A stretch of 47,826 nt of DNA from Candidatus Parcubacteria bacterium (GCA_023142915.1 JAGLIO010000063.1:1-47826); one strand, 5' to 3'; counted from the first letter of the stretch, positions 37,056 through 47,403 are shown. Numbers and translations: made by a program. Notes: generated by a model from the letters alone, not told the origin.

Positions 37056-38018
37056 TTAAATTTTTTGTTTCGCGTAAATAAACCCTTTAATAAAATAAAA
37101 CGAATAGCATATTAAGCAGATAAAATTAATAAAAGGCAGTATTATAATTTTAAAATCTTTATAACATTTTAAATAAGCCAGTTTTGTATAGTAAAAACAA
37201 AACAAAAGCAGAATTAATAAAGCTAATCTGTTTATAAAAAATATATTAATAAAAAGGCCTAACAATATCATCGGCCTGAAAATCAACAAAATTATATCTT
37301 TTATTTTTGTTTTTAAAAAATACCTTCTCAGATTAACGCCATAACATTCAGCCAATTGCGATTCTTTTTTAATTAATTGTTTTAAAGAAAAATTATTGTC
37401 TTTATTGTGCAAATGCACTACGTCTAAATCAGCCAAAACAACTTTGCCGTATTTAGAACACCGCATTTCATAATCCAAGTCTTCTCCGGCTGTTCTGTAA
37501 AGAGATGAATTAAATTTAAGATCTTTTATTTTTTTTACGCAGTCAAACTTTCCCGTAAACCTTGTATGCCTTTTACTGACAAATCTGCTAAACAAGCATT
37601 TTTGCCAAAAATTATATGCCGTCCAAACTTTATAGGGATGTAAAAGCGCAGGGTAAGCGGCCGCAACATTGCTATTTTGAAAAGGCTGGAATATTTTAGC
37701 AAATGAATCCATGTCTTCCAGCACAATATCCTGGTGCATTAAAATTATATAATCTGTCTTTGATATTTGAATTCCTCTGTTATAATTTATCGCCAAGCCT
37801 GTTGATTTTTCATTCTTAATAATCATTATTGAATATGAAGATTTTTTTTTATAATCTAAAATAATATCATGGCTCGCGTCGCTTGAACCGTCATTAATTA
37901 TTATAATTTCTTTAATAATTTTCTTATTATTTTGTTTTTCCAGCGAATCAAAAACATCGCGCAATGTAGTCCCTCCGTTAAAAACCGGAATTAAAATTGT
38001 TATTTGATCTTCTTTCAT
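37056..38018 (-). CDS. Family 2 glycosyltransferase
   Basis: ITILIPVFNGGTTLRDVFDSLEKQ...EIIIINDGSSDASHDI. Confidence 0.9.
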   Translation of the reverse strand: MKEDQITILIPVFNGGTTLRDVFDSLEKQNNKKIIKEIIIINDGSSDASHDIILDYKKKSSYSIMIIKNEKSTGLAINYNRGIQISKTDYIILMHQDIVLEDMDSFAKIFQPFQNSNVAAAYPALLHPYKVWTAYNFWQKCLFSRFVSKRHTRFTGKFDCVKKIKDLKFNSSLYRTAGEDLDYEMRCSKYGKVVLADLDVVHLHNKDNNFSLKQLIKKESQLAECYGVNLRRYFLKTKIKDIILLIFRPMILLGLFINIFFINRLALLILLLFCFYYTKLAYLKCYKDFKIIILPFINFICLICYSFYFIKGFIYAKQKI

Positions 38019-38019
38019 T

Positions 38020-38844
38020 TTATTTCTTTATTAAATACCCAATCCCTCCGAACCCAAACTCGCAAGTTTTCATAAAAAGCATGCCAAGACCGACTACGGG
38101 CGAGCGGAATAATTTATTTGGTTTATTAAAAAATAATTTATAACGGCTTAAAATGCCGGTTTGCTTGTTTATTTTTTCCTTGTGTTCGCTTAATCCCATA
38201 TATTTCGCAAACCCCTCTGCGTAATAATACTTTTTTTTGACAGTATCAATCAGGCTTATCTTTCCCTCATTATGATATATTAAATTATCAATTCTTTTAA
38301 GCTTGCCAAGATTACCGATTTTTTGCGACAAATCCCAATCTTCTCCACTGTTTAAATTCGCGTTATAACCTTGAACCCGCGAATAATCTTCCAGGCGCAT
38401 AAAGCGAGCCGCTTCCATCCAATCCACGCCGATATAAAAACTCTTTTCCAATTTCTTGCACTTAGCCCAAAAACCATTTCCAAAAGATTCTTCAGGGATT
38501 ATTATTCCGCTAGCGTTGCTGTCTTCTTCCATTTTTTTCACGCAGCTTTCAACAACTTTCGCGCTAAGCTCCATATCCGAATCAATCGCAAGAATATATT
38601 TGCCGCGAGCATTTTTTGCGGCCATATTTTTCTGCTCGCTGCGGTGATCGCCGATTTTGTCAAATAGACAGACCTTGTCAGTATAAGCCTTTGCCACATC
38701 GCGGGCATTATCTTCGCTGTTGCCGTCAACTATTATTATTTCAATATTTTTGTAAGTCTGCTTTTTCAGACATACTAAACATCTTCGGAGCAATTCCGAG
38801 CGATTACGAGTTGGTATAATAATTGAAACTAACGGATTACGCAT
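38020..38844 (-). CDS. Family 2 glycosyltransferase
   Basis: VSIIIPTRNRSELLRRCLVCLKKQTYKNIEIIIVDGNSEDNARDVA; DSDMEL. Confidence 0.92.
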   Translation of the reverse strand: MRNPLVSIIIPTRNRSELLRRCLVCLKKQTYKNIEIIIVDGNSEDNARDVAKAYTDKVCLFDKIGDHRSEQKNMAAKNARGKYILAIDSDMELSAKVVESCVKKMEEDSNASGIIIPEESFGNGFWAKCKKLEKSFYIGVDWMEAARFMRLEDYSRVQGYNANLNSGEDWDLSQKIGNLGKLKRIDNLIYHNEGKISLIDTVKKKYYYAEGFAKYMGLSEHKEKINKQTGILSRYKLFFNKPNKLFRSPVVGLGMLFMKTCEFGFGGIGYLIKK

Positions 38845-38848
38845 AAAA

Positions 38849-39640
38849 TTAAAAATCTAAAAATTTATTAATCTTGCCTATGCTTTTTAAAAATTCGCAA
38901 TGCTTTTTAAAATCATCAAACAGGCAGCTATATAAACGATCGCTTCCTGACCTTGAAATAATATGATAAGCCTCTATAATTAAAATTTCTTTTTTGCCTT
39001 GTTTTTCTTCTTCTAGCAATCTTTTATAATATTTTTCTATTTTTGAAAAATTCGTGTATTTGCTGAATGAAATCGTATTAAGCAAAAATTTATTTGAATC
39101 ATTGTTTAAATCCTCAATAAGATTCGGCCCTATTTCCGAAGTTCTGGCAAAAGTATAATTTTTTGAAACAGAGCTTGCGATATTTTTATCAAAATAACCT
39201 CCGGGATATAAAAAAGCAATAATCTTTTTTCCAAATATTTTTTCCAGCATATTTTTTGAATCAATAATTTCCTTATTTTTTTCAAATTCAAAAATTTCTT
39301 TTTTATCATCATCATTTTTATTAAAAGCAAAGAAATGCAATATTCTAAAAAAATAGTCAATTTTATCCGGAAATGATTTTACTCTTGAAAAAGTTTTTTC
39401 TATTTTTCCACGAATATTATAGGCCGGCGTAACATGGTAATATCCATGTGAAGCTATTTCTATATTTAAATTTTGAATAGCGTTAAAAATCAACTTTTTT
39501 GAGGCTATATTTCTATTTTCAAAATTCTTGCCAATAAGCCCGGCTGGAACGCCTACAACAATCGGAATATTAAATCTTTCGCTTAAAAAAAGCTTAAGGG
39601 TTTTTTCATCTGCGTCATCTATTGTTATAATAAATTTCAT
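38849..39640 (-). CDS. Polysaccharide deacetylase (NodB-like)
   Basis: MKFIITIDDADEKT; IEIASHGYYHVTP; IIAFLYPGGYFDKN. Confidence 0.75.
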   Translation of the reverse strand: MKFIITIDDADEKTLKLFLSERFNIPIVVGVPAGLIGKNFENRNIASKKLIFNAIQNLNIEIASHGYYHVTPAYNIRGKIEKTFSRVKSFPDKIDYFFRILHFFAFNKNDDDKKEIFEFEKNKEIIDSKNMLEKIFGKKIIAFLYPGGYFDKNIASSVSKNYTFARTSEIGPNLIEDLNNDSNKFLLNTISFSKYTNFSKIEKYYKRLLEEEKQGKKEILIIEAYHIISRSGSDRLYSCLFDDFKKHCEFLKSIGKINKFLDF

Positions 39641-40452
39641 ATTTTTTTAATCCTCCCGATTAAATACCCAAGCCCTCCAAACCCAAACTTAAAAAAATTA
39701 TAAATAATAAAACCTAATCCGAAAATCGGGTGAAAAATAAATTTTTTCCAATTTTTTAAATAAATTCCGCGAATAAATTTTAACTGGACTTTTGACTCTT
39801 CCTTGTTTTCGTTTTTATAATTTACAAAATCCTTGCCATATTCATAATACTTCATCAAATGCTCCAAAAAACTTTTTGATTCGCCCAAATGCAAGGCTTC
39901 CGCGCTAATAAAGCCGGTTTTATAATTTGCCCTGTTTAATTTATTTTGAAAATCATAATCTTCACCGGCTATAATTTTTTCATTATAACCGCTGATTTTT
40001 TGAAAAACTTCTTTTTTTAAAAATCTTGCCGCTGAATGGGTAATATCATATTTATACATATCAACTTCAAATTTTCTAATCTTGGCAATCCAGCCCGCTC
40101 TTATGTCAGGACTGTTATGAGCGACAATAGCGTCAAAATTTTCATTGATTTTATCCATGCATTGCTGAACGACTTCCCTGTCTAAAATAAAATCACTATC
40201 AACCCTGTAAACAAATTTGCCGCTACTTTTTTCAACTCCGAAATTAAACTGAGCCGATCTTTCATGTCCTTTGAGAAAAACTTTGCTCGTGTATTTTTTG
40301 GCAATTTCAATTGTTTTGTCTGTTGAAAAATTATCAACCACGATTAACTCAATATTTTTGTAAGTTTGCTTTTTAATTGACTTTAAGCATACATCCAAAA
40401 ATTCAGAAGAATCTTTTGTGGTAACAATAATTGAAACTAAGGTATTATTCAT
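39637..40452 (-). CDS. Family 2 glycosyltransferase, paralog of 38020..38844
   Basis: VSIIVTTKDSSEFLDVCLKSIKKQTYKNIELIVVDNFSTDKTIEIA; C-terminal GFGGLGYLIGR. Confidence 0.92.
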   Translation of the reverse strand: MNNTLVSIIVTTKDSSEFLDVCLKSIKKQTYKNIELIVVDNFSTDKTIEIAKKYTSKVFLKGHERSAQFNFGVEKSSGKFVYRVDSDFILDREVVQQCMDKINENFDAIVAHNSPDIRAGWIAKIRKFEVDMYKYDITHSAARFLKKEVFQKISGYNEKIIAGEDYDFQNKLNRANYKTGFISAEALHLGESKSFLEHLMKYYEYGKDFVNYKNENKEESKVQLKFIRGIYLKNWKKFIFHPIFGLGFIIYNFFKFGFGGLGYLIGRIKKI

Positions 40453-40458
40453 AAAAAT

Positions 40459-41613
40459 TTAATTATTATATTTATAATTCAAACTATGGCATCCAAAACA
40501 AGGCGGCAAAAATTTTTCTTTTATAATTTTCTTTTGAAATTTTTTTGACTCTTTAGAATTCCACATTTCTTTCAGGCTAACATCGCCATCCAAATATCCT
40601 ATCTTATTGCCCAAACACAAACAAACATCGCCATTGCCCAAAATATTCATGGAATTAAGTGGAGACAAACAAAACGAATCTTTGTTTGGAAATTCTCCAG
40701 AATAATATTTGCCCAAACTATCAATCGCCGGTTTTTCTGATAATTTTGTCTTGCCGTTCGCGGCCATCGCATAAATCTTTTTTAACTCACTCTCAAGCTT
40801 CTCGGCTTTGCCTGGGCTTAAATAATAATCTTCATCAATCAAAGCGCCGTCGCAATATTCGCCTATGCCTGTTTTTTCCTTAAATCCATCAATTGTTTTT
40901 TTAATGCTTGGCGTATGAAAACTGTAATGCTGAACGCATAATTCATCAACGCCTAAATTTTCAACAAACTTATAAATTTTTAACAACTCATTATAATTTT
41001 CTTTTCGCGCGACAGTATTTATTTTAATATTAAATGACAGTTTTTTCATGCCGTTTCTTTTGCTAATTAAGTCTTTAAGCCCGCTGATCGCGCGATCAAA
41101 AATTTCAGGATTATTTCCTTTTATTTTATTATGGACATCTTTTTTATAATAATCCAAAGACACAGACAAAAAATTCAAATCTGAATTTAATATTTTATCA
41201 ACGTTTTCAGTTAAAAAAAATCCATTAGTTGACATAGCCGTAATAATCCCGTTTTTTGACAGCAAATTTATAATATCAAAAGTATGCTTATTAATTAAAG
41301 CTTCTCCGCCTGTAATATAAAACATAGGCTTGTATTTTTTTAATTCAGGCAATATTTTTTTAATATGATCAAGCGTAACTTGCTCTTCCGTAATATTTTT
41401 ATTTCTATATTCCGCGTTTAAGCAGCCTTCACAGCTAAGGTTGCATTTGTTTGTTATAAACATAGTTATTATGCGCGGAAAAGGCGTTCTCCTGCGAAAT
41501 AAAATTTGATCCATTGCCAAATTTTTGGCTGTGCGCGGAAAAACTAAAGTTAAATAAATTTTTTTAATAATATCAAGATTGTTTTTAAAGTCTTTTTTCA
41601 TAAAAATCGCCAA
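40459..41613 (-). CDS. Radical SAM protein with SPASM-like C-terminus
   Basis: FITNKCNLSCEGCLNAEYRN (CxxxCxxC); FYITGGEALI; C-terminal NGDVCLC...LPPCFGCHS. Confidence 0.9.
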   Translation of the reverse strand: MAIFMKKDFKNNLDIIKKIYLTLVFPRTAKNLAMDQILFRRRTPFPRIITMFITNKCNLSCEGCLNAEYRNKNITEEQVTLDHIKKILPELKKYKPMFYITGGEALINKHTFDIINLLSKNGIITAMSTNGFFLTENVDKILNSDLNFLSVSLDYYKKDVHNKIKGNNPEIFDRAISGLKDLISKRNGMKKLSFNIKINTVARKENYNELLKIYKFVENLGVDELCVQHYSFHTPSIKKTIDGFKEKTGIGEYCDGALIDEDYYLSPGKAEKLESELKKIYAMAANGKTKLSEKPAIDSLGKYYSGEFPNKDSFCLSPLNSMNILGNGDVCLCLGNKIGYLDGDVSLKEMWNSKESKKFQKKIIKEKFLPPCFGCHSLNYKYNN

Positions 41614-42724
41614 TTACTTTTTTAAAATCTTTATAGCTGTTTTCAAAATTAATTTCTTTGCTCCACTCCCATGCGTTTTTTCTTAACTTATTATAATTAT
41701 CTTTATTATTTAATAAATCCACAATATTTTCCGCTAAGATATTTGGGTTGTTTTTTTCGCAAACGATTCCTGTTTCATTATGCCTTACGCTGTCCCTAAG
41801 TCCTGCCACATTATAAACAACAGCCGGAGTTCCTTGGCTGTTTGCTTCGGTAACGATTAAACCCCAGCCTTCCCTTACAGAAGTAACGCAAATTAAATGC
41901 GACTTTCGCATTAACTCAATTTTTTTACTCTTACTAACTCGCCCCAAAACTTCTATTGATTCGCAATATTTTGATTTTGCGATTTTATTGAGAACTTTTT
42001 TCCCGTATTTGCCATCTGTATCCCCTGCCATAATTAATTTTAATCCAAGCATTTTCTCTTTAGCCAACTCAAAAGCGCTCACAATATGATCGGTTCTTTT
42101 CATTCCCCGAAACGCGCCCAAACTAAGAATCGTCGGCATTCTATATTTACTGCTCTCTAGCTCTATACTTTCCAACTTTCTAATCGGCGCCAACCCTATT
42201 CCCTCGCTTATTATTTTAATTTTCTCTTTATCAAAACCGAATTTTATAAGATCGTTTCTTGAACTTTTTGAAACAGTTATCACCTTTCTATCGCGCAAAA
42301 GCCACAAATAAATCGGCTCTATAATATATCCGATAATATTAAGCGGAAAAAAAATTTCATAAAACCAAATCTCTCTCGCAAGCTGATGAATAAATAATAT
42401 ATTTTTTTCTTTTACGTAAAATTTAGCAAAAAAAGGAACAGTGTTAATTTCATCAATTACCAAATCCGCCCAGCCTTGCAAATTTTTTTTATAATACTTA
42501 TAAACATGCCAATAAACCGAGAACCTGTTTCCAAGCCTGATTATTTTAAAACCGTCCCGCTGATGTACAGACGCGCCGCGGCGCGTCTCTACGAATCCGC
42601 CGACCAAAAATAGAATCTCATGCCCGTCCGTTGCTAATCTTTTTGCCAATTCTTCATTCACTGTCTCAGCGCCGCCTGCTAAAGGATTTTTTTTGTCTTT
42701 CCATGTTAACCAAAGTATTTTCAT
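41585..42724 (-). CDS. Family 4 glycosyltransferase
   Basis: PLAGGAETVNEELAKRLATDGHEILFLVGGF; SVREGWGLIVTEANSQGTPAVVYNVAGLRDSV. Confidence 0.93.
   Translation of the reverse strand: MKILWLTWKDKKNPLAGGAETVNEELAKRLATDGHEILFLVGGFVETRRGASVHQRDGFKIIRLGNRFSVYWHVYKYYKKNLQGWADLVIDEINTVPFFAKFYVKEKNILFIHQLAREIWFYEIFFPLNIIGYIIEPIYLWLLRDRKVITVSKSSRNDLIKFGFDKEKIKIISEGIGLAPIRKLESIELESSKYRMPTILSLGAFRGMKRTDHIVSAFELAKEKMLGLKLIMAGDTDGKYGKKVLNKIAKSKYCESIEVLGRVSKSKKIELMRKSHLICVTSVREGWGLIVTEANSQGTPAVVYNVAGLRDSVRHNETGIVCEKNNPNILAENIVDLLNNKDNYNKLRKNAWEWSKEINFENSYKDFKKVIGDFYEKRL
42565..42592. repeat. Dispersed palindrome copy 7 (one arm mismatch), in-frame inside the GT4 gene
   Basis: gtacagacgcgccgcggcgcgtctctac; encodes VETRRGAS between FLVGGF and VHQRDGFKIIRLG. 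Confidence 0.95.
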
Positions 42725-42727
42725 AAA

Positions 42728-43669
42728 TTATATTTTTTTGTCCCTGATAACATATAAGGGGCGGTTTACTACTTCATTTTGTATATTGCCGATGTATAAA
42801 GCAATCAAGCCAAGGCAAACCAAAATTATCCCAACTAAAAATAAAATAATTACAGCCAAGATGGCAGGACCGGAAAAATTAAAATCAAAAGGATCATTTA
42901 AAATATATTTTTCAATAAAAATAAAAATTCCCAAAGGACCTGATGTTAAAATAATAATAACACCCAGTTTGCCGACAAGCTTAAGCAGAAAAAGGCTATG
43001 CCCTACAAGCGCGTCAACGGTCAAATTAAAAAGTTTAAAAACGCCGTATCCTGCTTTTCCCCTTATTCTTTCATTTGCTTCAAAATAAACAAAGTATTTT
43101 TTAAAGCCAAGCCAATCCAATAATCCTCTTGTAATTCTATTCCCTTCCGTGAATTTATTAAATTCATTGATGACTTTTCTGTCTATTAGGCGAAAATCAG
43201 TGGCATTGGGAATTATTTTTGTTCCGCCTGCCTTATTCATAAATCCGTAAAAAAGCAATGAGCCAAAACGTTTAACCAGGCCTTCGTTGTTATTCTTTTT
43301 TCTTATTCCGATAACCGTTTCCGCGCCGGCCTCCCATTTTTCTATAAATTTTGGAATTAATTCAGTCGGATGCTGCAAATCAGCGTCAATCATAAAACAT
43401 GCGTCTCCGTTACATTTGTTTATTCCCGCTGTTGTGGCGATTTCTTTGCCGAAATTTCTTGAAAATTCCAAATATTTTACTTGTTCGTCTTTACCGGCAA
43501 GATTCTTTAAAATTTCCTGCGTGTTATCAGCGCTTCCGTCATTAACAAAAATTATTTCGCATTTATACGGAATATTTTTAAAAATATCTTTTATCTCCCT
43601 ATAAATAAACGGAATATTTTCCGCTTCATTATATGCCGGAATTATTATTGATATCAGCTTCTTTTCCAT
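42728..43669 (-). CDS. Family 2 glycosyltransferase, DPM1/GtrB-like with two C-terminal TMs
   Basis: ISIIIPAYNEAENIPFIYREI...FVNDGSADNTQEILKNL; DADLQHPTELIPKFIEKWEAGAETVIGIRKK. Confidence 0.93.
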   Translation of the reverse strand: MEKKLISIIIPAYNEAENIPFIYREIKDIFKNIPYKCEIIFVNDGSADNTQEILKNLAGKDEQVKYLEFSRNFGKEIATTAGINKCNGDACFMIDADLQHPTELIPKFIEKWEAGAETVIGIRKKNNNEGLVKRFGSLLFYGFMNKAGGTKIIPNATDFRLIDRKVINEFNKFTEGNRITRGLLDWLGFKKYFVYFEANERIRGKAGYGVFKLFNLTVDALVGHSLFLLKLVGKLGVIIILTSGPLGIFIFIEKYILNDPFDFNFSGPAILAVIILFLVGIILVCLGLIALYIGNIQNEVVNRPLYVIRDKKI

Positions 43670-44930
43670 GCTTTTTTTTGCTTTTACAAATTTCCAAATA
43701 AATTATAAACAAAAGAGAAATTAATATTAAAACACTGCCTAAAATAAAATTATTTATTATATTATTAATGCTTTGATGATTAAAGAATGATAAAATAGTT
43801 ACTATCAACGGAGCGAATATAGCGGGAAAAAATAACAATCTGTTTCTTAAGGCAAATAAATAAAAAAATAAAATATTTATAATTGAAACAAAAAACAATA
43901 GAATGCTTAAATTTGGCAAAAAACCGGCAAAAGATAAATATTTTTCGCCAATTAAAGTATTAACCACCGTATTATAAAATAGAAAAAATGTCAATAATAC
44001 TGCACCGCCTATAGCGACAATTAAAAATAAAGCTTTTAGCAAAATTTTCAAATTTTCATTTTTTTTATCATTAATTTTTATCGCAGGCAAAAGAACCGCT
44101 GAAATTGATCCTGTTATAAAAAATATAATTCTGGCAATAGTGGCTATTCCGCTATAAAGACCCGCTTCATCGGCGGGAAAATAATATTTTACAATTATTA
44201 CGTCAAAAGTATATAAAAATGTTATGCAAAGAGTTCCTGCTAAAATAAGAATGCCGTAAATAAGCTCTTTTTTAATTTTATCGTTTATTTTTATTTTTTT
44301 ATTTCTGTTCAGACCTAAATGATCTTTTGTTTTTAATAAGACATAGAAAAAAGCGATTGTCTGGGCTATAAGCATTCCCATTATCGCCCCAAAAGAAGAC
44401 CAGCCGATATATACTAAAATAACGGCAAAAATCAAGCGTCCGGCAGACATTATTATATTTGCTATTGAAATTTCTGAAAATTTATTTAACCCCTGCAAAA
44501 TCGCCTGCCTGATATTGAAAAAGTTCCCTAAAAAAAGAAGAGACGCTAAAACTATAAACGGCCAAAAAGAATCAAATTTTAATTTTTCTTTTAGTTCTCC
44601 GCTAAAAATTATTAATAAAAAAGAAATTATGATAAAAAAATAATAAGCAAATTTTCCAAGCATTAAAATCAGTTTTTCCCTTTCTGCTTTATCTTCAATA
44701 TTAGCAACCAGATTAACAACAATATTTTTAAAAACTCCTCCGAAAATAGCCAAAAATAAAAAAATAGAAATTATTACCTGCACCTCTCCAAAACTTTCAA
44801 CATCCATAATTCTTCCAAGCGCCGGATGATAAATATAATTTAAAAAAGCCACAATCATTGACCCTGTAAAAAATATAAAATTATTTTTTATAAATTTATC
44901 GCTTGCTATTTTTTTTAAAAAAATTTTCAT
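43629..44930 (-). CDS. Polysaccharide biosynthesis flippase (Wzx/MATE-like)
   Basis: About 12 TM; NYIYHPALGRIMDVESFGEVQVIISIFLFLAIFGGVFKNIVVNLVA. Confidence 0.88.
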   Translation of the reverse strand: MKIFLKKIASDKFIKNNFIFFTGSMIVAFLNYIYHPALGRIMDVESFGEVQVIISIFLFLAIFGGVFKNIVVNLVANIEDKAEREKLILMLGKFAYYFFIIISFLLIIFSGELKEKLKFDSFWPFIVLASLLFLGNFFNIRQAILQGLNKFSEISIANIIMSAGRLIFAVILVYIGWSSFGAIMGMLIAQTIAFFYVLLKTKDHLGLNRNKKIKINDKIKKELIYGILILAGTLCITFLYTFDVIIVKYYFPADEAGLYSGIATIARIIFFITGSISAVLLPAIKINDKKNENLKILLKALFLIVAIGGAVLLTFFLFYNTVVNTLIGEKYLSFAGFLPNLSILLFFVSIINILFFYLFALRNRLLFFPAIFAPLIVTILSFFNHQSINNIINNFILGSVLILISLLFIIYLEICKSKKKHGKEADINNNSGI

Positions 44931-45040
44931 AAAATTTCAAATTAATTCTTTTTTAACCTACCACTCTAAAGCCAATTTGTCAATAAAAAAATAGCTAAAA
45001 ATAGCTAAAAGCAAAATAATATAAATAAATTAAAAAAATA

Positions 45041-46078
45041 TCAAATAATTATTCCCCCACCTAAAACTTTTTCTCCATGATAAAAAACAGCGGATTGGCC
45101 GGGCGTAATCGCGCGTTCAGCTTTCTTTAGTTTAACTTGATACTGATTATTCTCTTTGCTAAAAATTGCGCACTCAGCCGCTTCGTGGCGATAGCGAATT
45201 ACAACTTCCGCGCGCAATGGAAATTTAATTTTCGCGTCAAGCCAATTCGCGTCCTTAATTAAAAATTTGTCGTCACACAAAGACGGATCATCCGGATTTT
45301 TAACAACATATAATATATTTTTCTTATAATCTTTATCAGCCGCGTAATAAGACCCTGTTCCGCCGATCTCAATGCCACGGCGCTGTCCCTTAGTATAAAA
45401 ATATAATCCTTGATGCTCGCCGATTATTTTTCCTGACGAATCAATAATCAAGCCGGATTTTTTTTTAATATATTTTTTTAAATATTCATTATGCTCAATT
45501 ATTTTTTCATCTTCAACTAGAAAGCAGATGTCTTGGCTTTCAGTTTTTAGGCTTGGCAAATTTATTTTTTCGGCTTGCTTTTTGACCTCTTCTTTAGTCA
45601 AACCACCCAAAGGAAATAATATTTCTTTAAGCCATTCTTGTTTTAAATTATATAGAAAATAACTTTGATCCTTGTTTTTGTCTTTTCCGCGCAATAGATT
45701 AAAATCGTCCCCATCCTTAATAATTCTCGCGTAATGCCCTGTTGCCAAAAAATCGCACGCGAGCTCGTTTTTTATCCGCAAAAGTTCTTTAAATTTTATC
45801 AAATAGTTGCATCGCACGCACGGATTCGGAGTAATGCCGGCTTTATAACTTGAAATAAAATAATCAATCACTTCGCTTTTAAATTTAGCTGATAAATTTA
45901 TTGGGTAAAATTTCACTCCCAAATCGCGGCAAACTTGCCTTGCCGCTCTTTCGCTTTTTTCATAATTCTTGTTAAGCCGCATATAAGCGCCCAAAACCTC
46001 AAAGCCTTGCTTTTGTAAAAGCAAGGCGCTAACACTGGAGTCAACTCCGCCTGATATGGCAGCTAAAACTTTTTTCAT
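45041..46078 (-). CDS. mnmA: tRNA-specific 2-thiouridylase MnmA
   Basis: VLAAISGGVDSSVSALLL; TPNPCVRCNYLIKF; FLATGHYARI; ESQDICFL. Confidence 0.96.
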   Translation of the reverse strand: MKKVLAAISGGVDSSVSALLLQKQGFEVLGAYMRLNKNYEKSERAARQVCRDLGVKFYPINLSAKFKSEVIDYFISSYKAGITPNPCVRCNYLIKFKELLRIKNELACDFLATGHYARIIKDGDDFNLLRGKDKNKDQSYFLYNLKQEWLKEILFPLGGLTKEEVKKQAEKINLPSLKTESQDICFLVEDEKIIEHNEYLKKYIKKKSGLIIDSSGKIIGEHQGLYFYTKGQRRGIEIGGTGSYYAADKDYKKNILYVVKNPDDPSLCDDKFLIKDANWLDAKIKFPLRAEVVIRYRHEAAECAIFSKENNQYQVKLKKAERAITPGQSAVFYHGEKVLGGGIII

Positions 46079-46083
46079 TTAAT

Positions 46084-47403
46084 TTATACAATTAATAATT
46101 TAGGCAGAACGCTTTCTAAAAAGCTGAAATTCAAATAGACTATTCCCGTCAAACAGATAATTGCGATTACTGTTTGGATAAAAACTTTTTTATGCTGAAT
46201 TTCAGCGCGCACAACAATATTTATTATCATCGCGATAAATAAAATTCCTAAAATTACCATGGTAACCATGTTGGAAATTCTTACTTTTTCCGAGTAGGCA
46301 ATGCTATTTTTATCCAAAATATTGCTAAAGCTTTTTACTTCTGTAAAAATATTTTTTTCAACCGCAATATTAGGGCTAATCTCCGCCTTGGCAATTAAAT
46401 TTTTATCATTTTCACCGATAATATTTTTTGCCTCAGGAAACAAGGATGATAAATTTTCTTTTTGAATCGGGACGGGAATGCTGTCGGGAATTTTAAGCTC
46501 ATCAGGCTTGCCAATATCATTGGTTTGAGGCGCTTTTTCTTCAACTTCAATAACTGCCGTTTCCGTAGTTCCAGCGGTTTTATATTCAGCTAAAGCGATT
46601 TTAATCGGCGCTGGTTTTTTTATCGCGAAAAACTGCACTAAAACATTAGTTTTCTTACCGTCCAATTCTCCGTTTACAACTGCTATTCCAATATCTGAAT
46701 ATTTATCGCTTAAAATATTTTGCCTGTGGGTCGGCGAAAGCATTAAGGCTTGATGCGCGGATTCGGCTGATGTAAAATTCATAGCCAAATTCTCACCCAC
46801 ATAAAGATATTCGTATTGGCCGCGATCAATAAAATCCCAAGGCTTTTTTCCGTCAGGACTGTAATGCGCGAAATAATCTTTTATAATTAAATCCTCGGCT
46901 TTTGAAAAAGCTGAAAAATTTAAAACAGTATTAACGCTCAAAGGGTCAAGATTTTGCGCTTTGCGGTCGCGATTAATCAGATCAACAATCTGGCCGGAAA
47001 TATTCTCGCTCATCTCGGCCTTGTAAGAATTAATAAAAAAAACATAAGCCAAAATTGAAATCTTTAGAATAACAACAGCGATAACTATAAGCGCCAAAGA
47101 TCTTGTTCGCAATATTTTCGGCTTATGCCCGTTGCCTTTATGCGGAATAAAAAAATCTTTAAACAATTTCAAAGAATCATGTAAAAATTCCGGCAACTCC
47201 TCTTCTTGGTCTGATAATTCTTCAATTTCTATTTCTTCTTTTTTTATATACTTTTTAAAATTATTTTTAACTTGCGAAGAACTGATTTTTTTAAACAAAA
47301 AAACAACCAGTTTTATTAAAAAACCTCCTAACAAAAAAAATATAAGCCAATTTTTTTGATTGGTATTTTTTTGTTTTTTTTGTGGCATAAATTTTAATCG
47401 CAA
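46084..47403 (-). CDS. CAP-domain (SCP/PR1) membrane protein
   Basis: LINRDRKAQNLDPLSVNTVLNFSAFSKAEDLIIKDYFAHYSPDGKKPWDFID...GENLAMNF...SPTHRQNILSDKYSDIGIAVV. Confidence 0.93.
   Translation of the reverse strand: MRLKFMPQKKQKNTNQKNWLIFFLLGGFLIKLVVFLFKKISSSQVKNNFKKYIKKEEIEIEELSDQEEELPEFLHDSLKLFKDFFIPHKGNGHKPKILRTRSLALIVIAVVILKISILAYVFFINSYKAEMSENISGQIVDLINRDRKAQNLDPLSVNTVLNFSAFSKAEDLIIKDYFAHYSPDGKKPWDFIDRGQYEYLYVGENLAMNFTSAESAHQALMLSPTHRQNILSDKYSDIGIAVVNGELDGKKTNVLVQFFAIKKPAPIKIALAEYKTAGTTETAVIEVEEKAPQTNDIGKPDELKIPDSIPVPIQKENLSSLFPEAKNIIGENDKNLIAKAEISPNIAVEKNIFTEVKSFSNILDKNSIAYSEKVRISNMVTMVILGILFIAMIINIVVRAEIQHKKVFIQTVIAIICLTGIVYLNFSFLESVLPKLLIV

Noticed and set aside
8313-42592. Palindromes as ordinary intrinsic terminators
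   Set aside because: No T-tract follows them and four copies lie within coding sequence.
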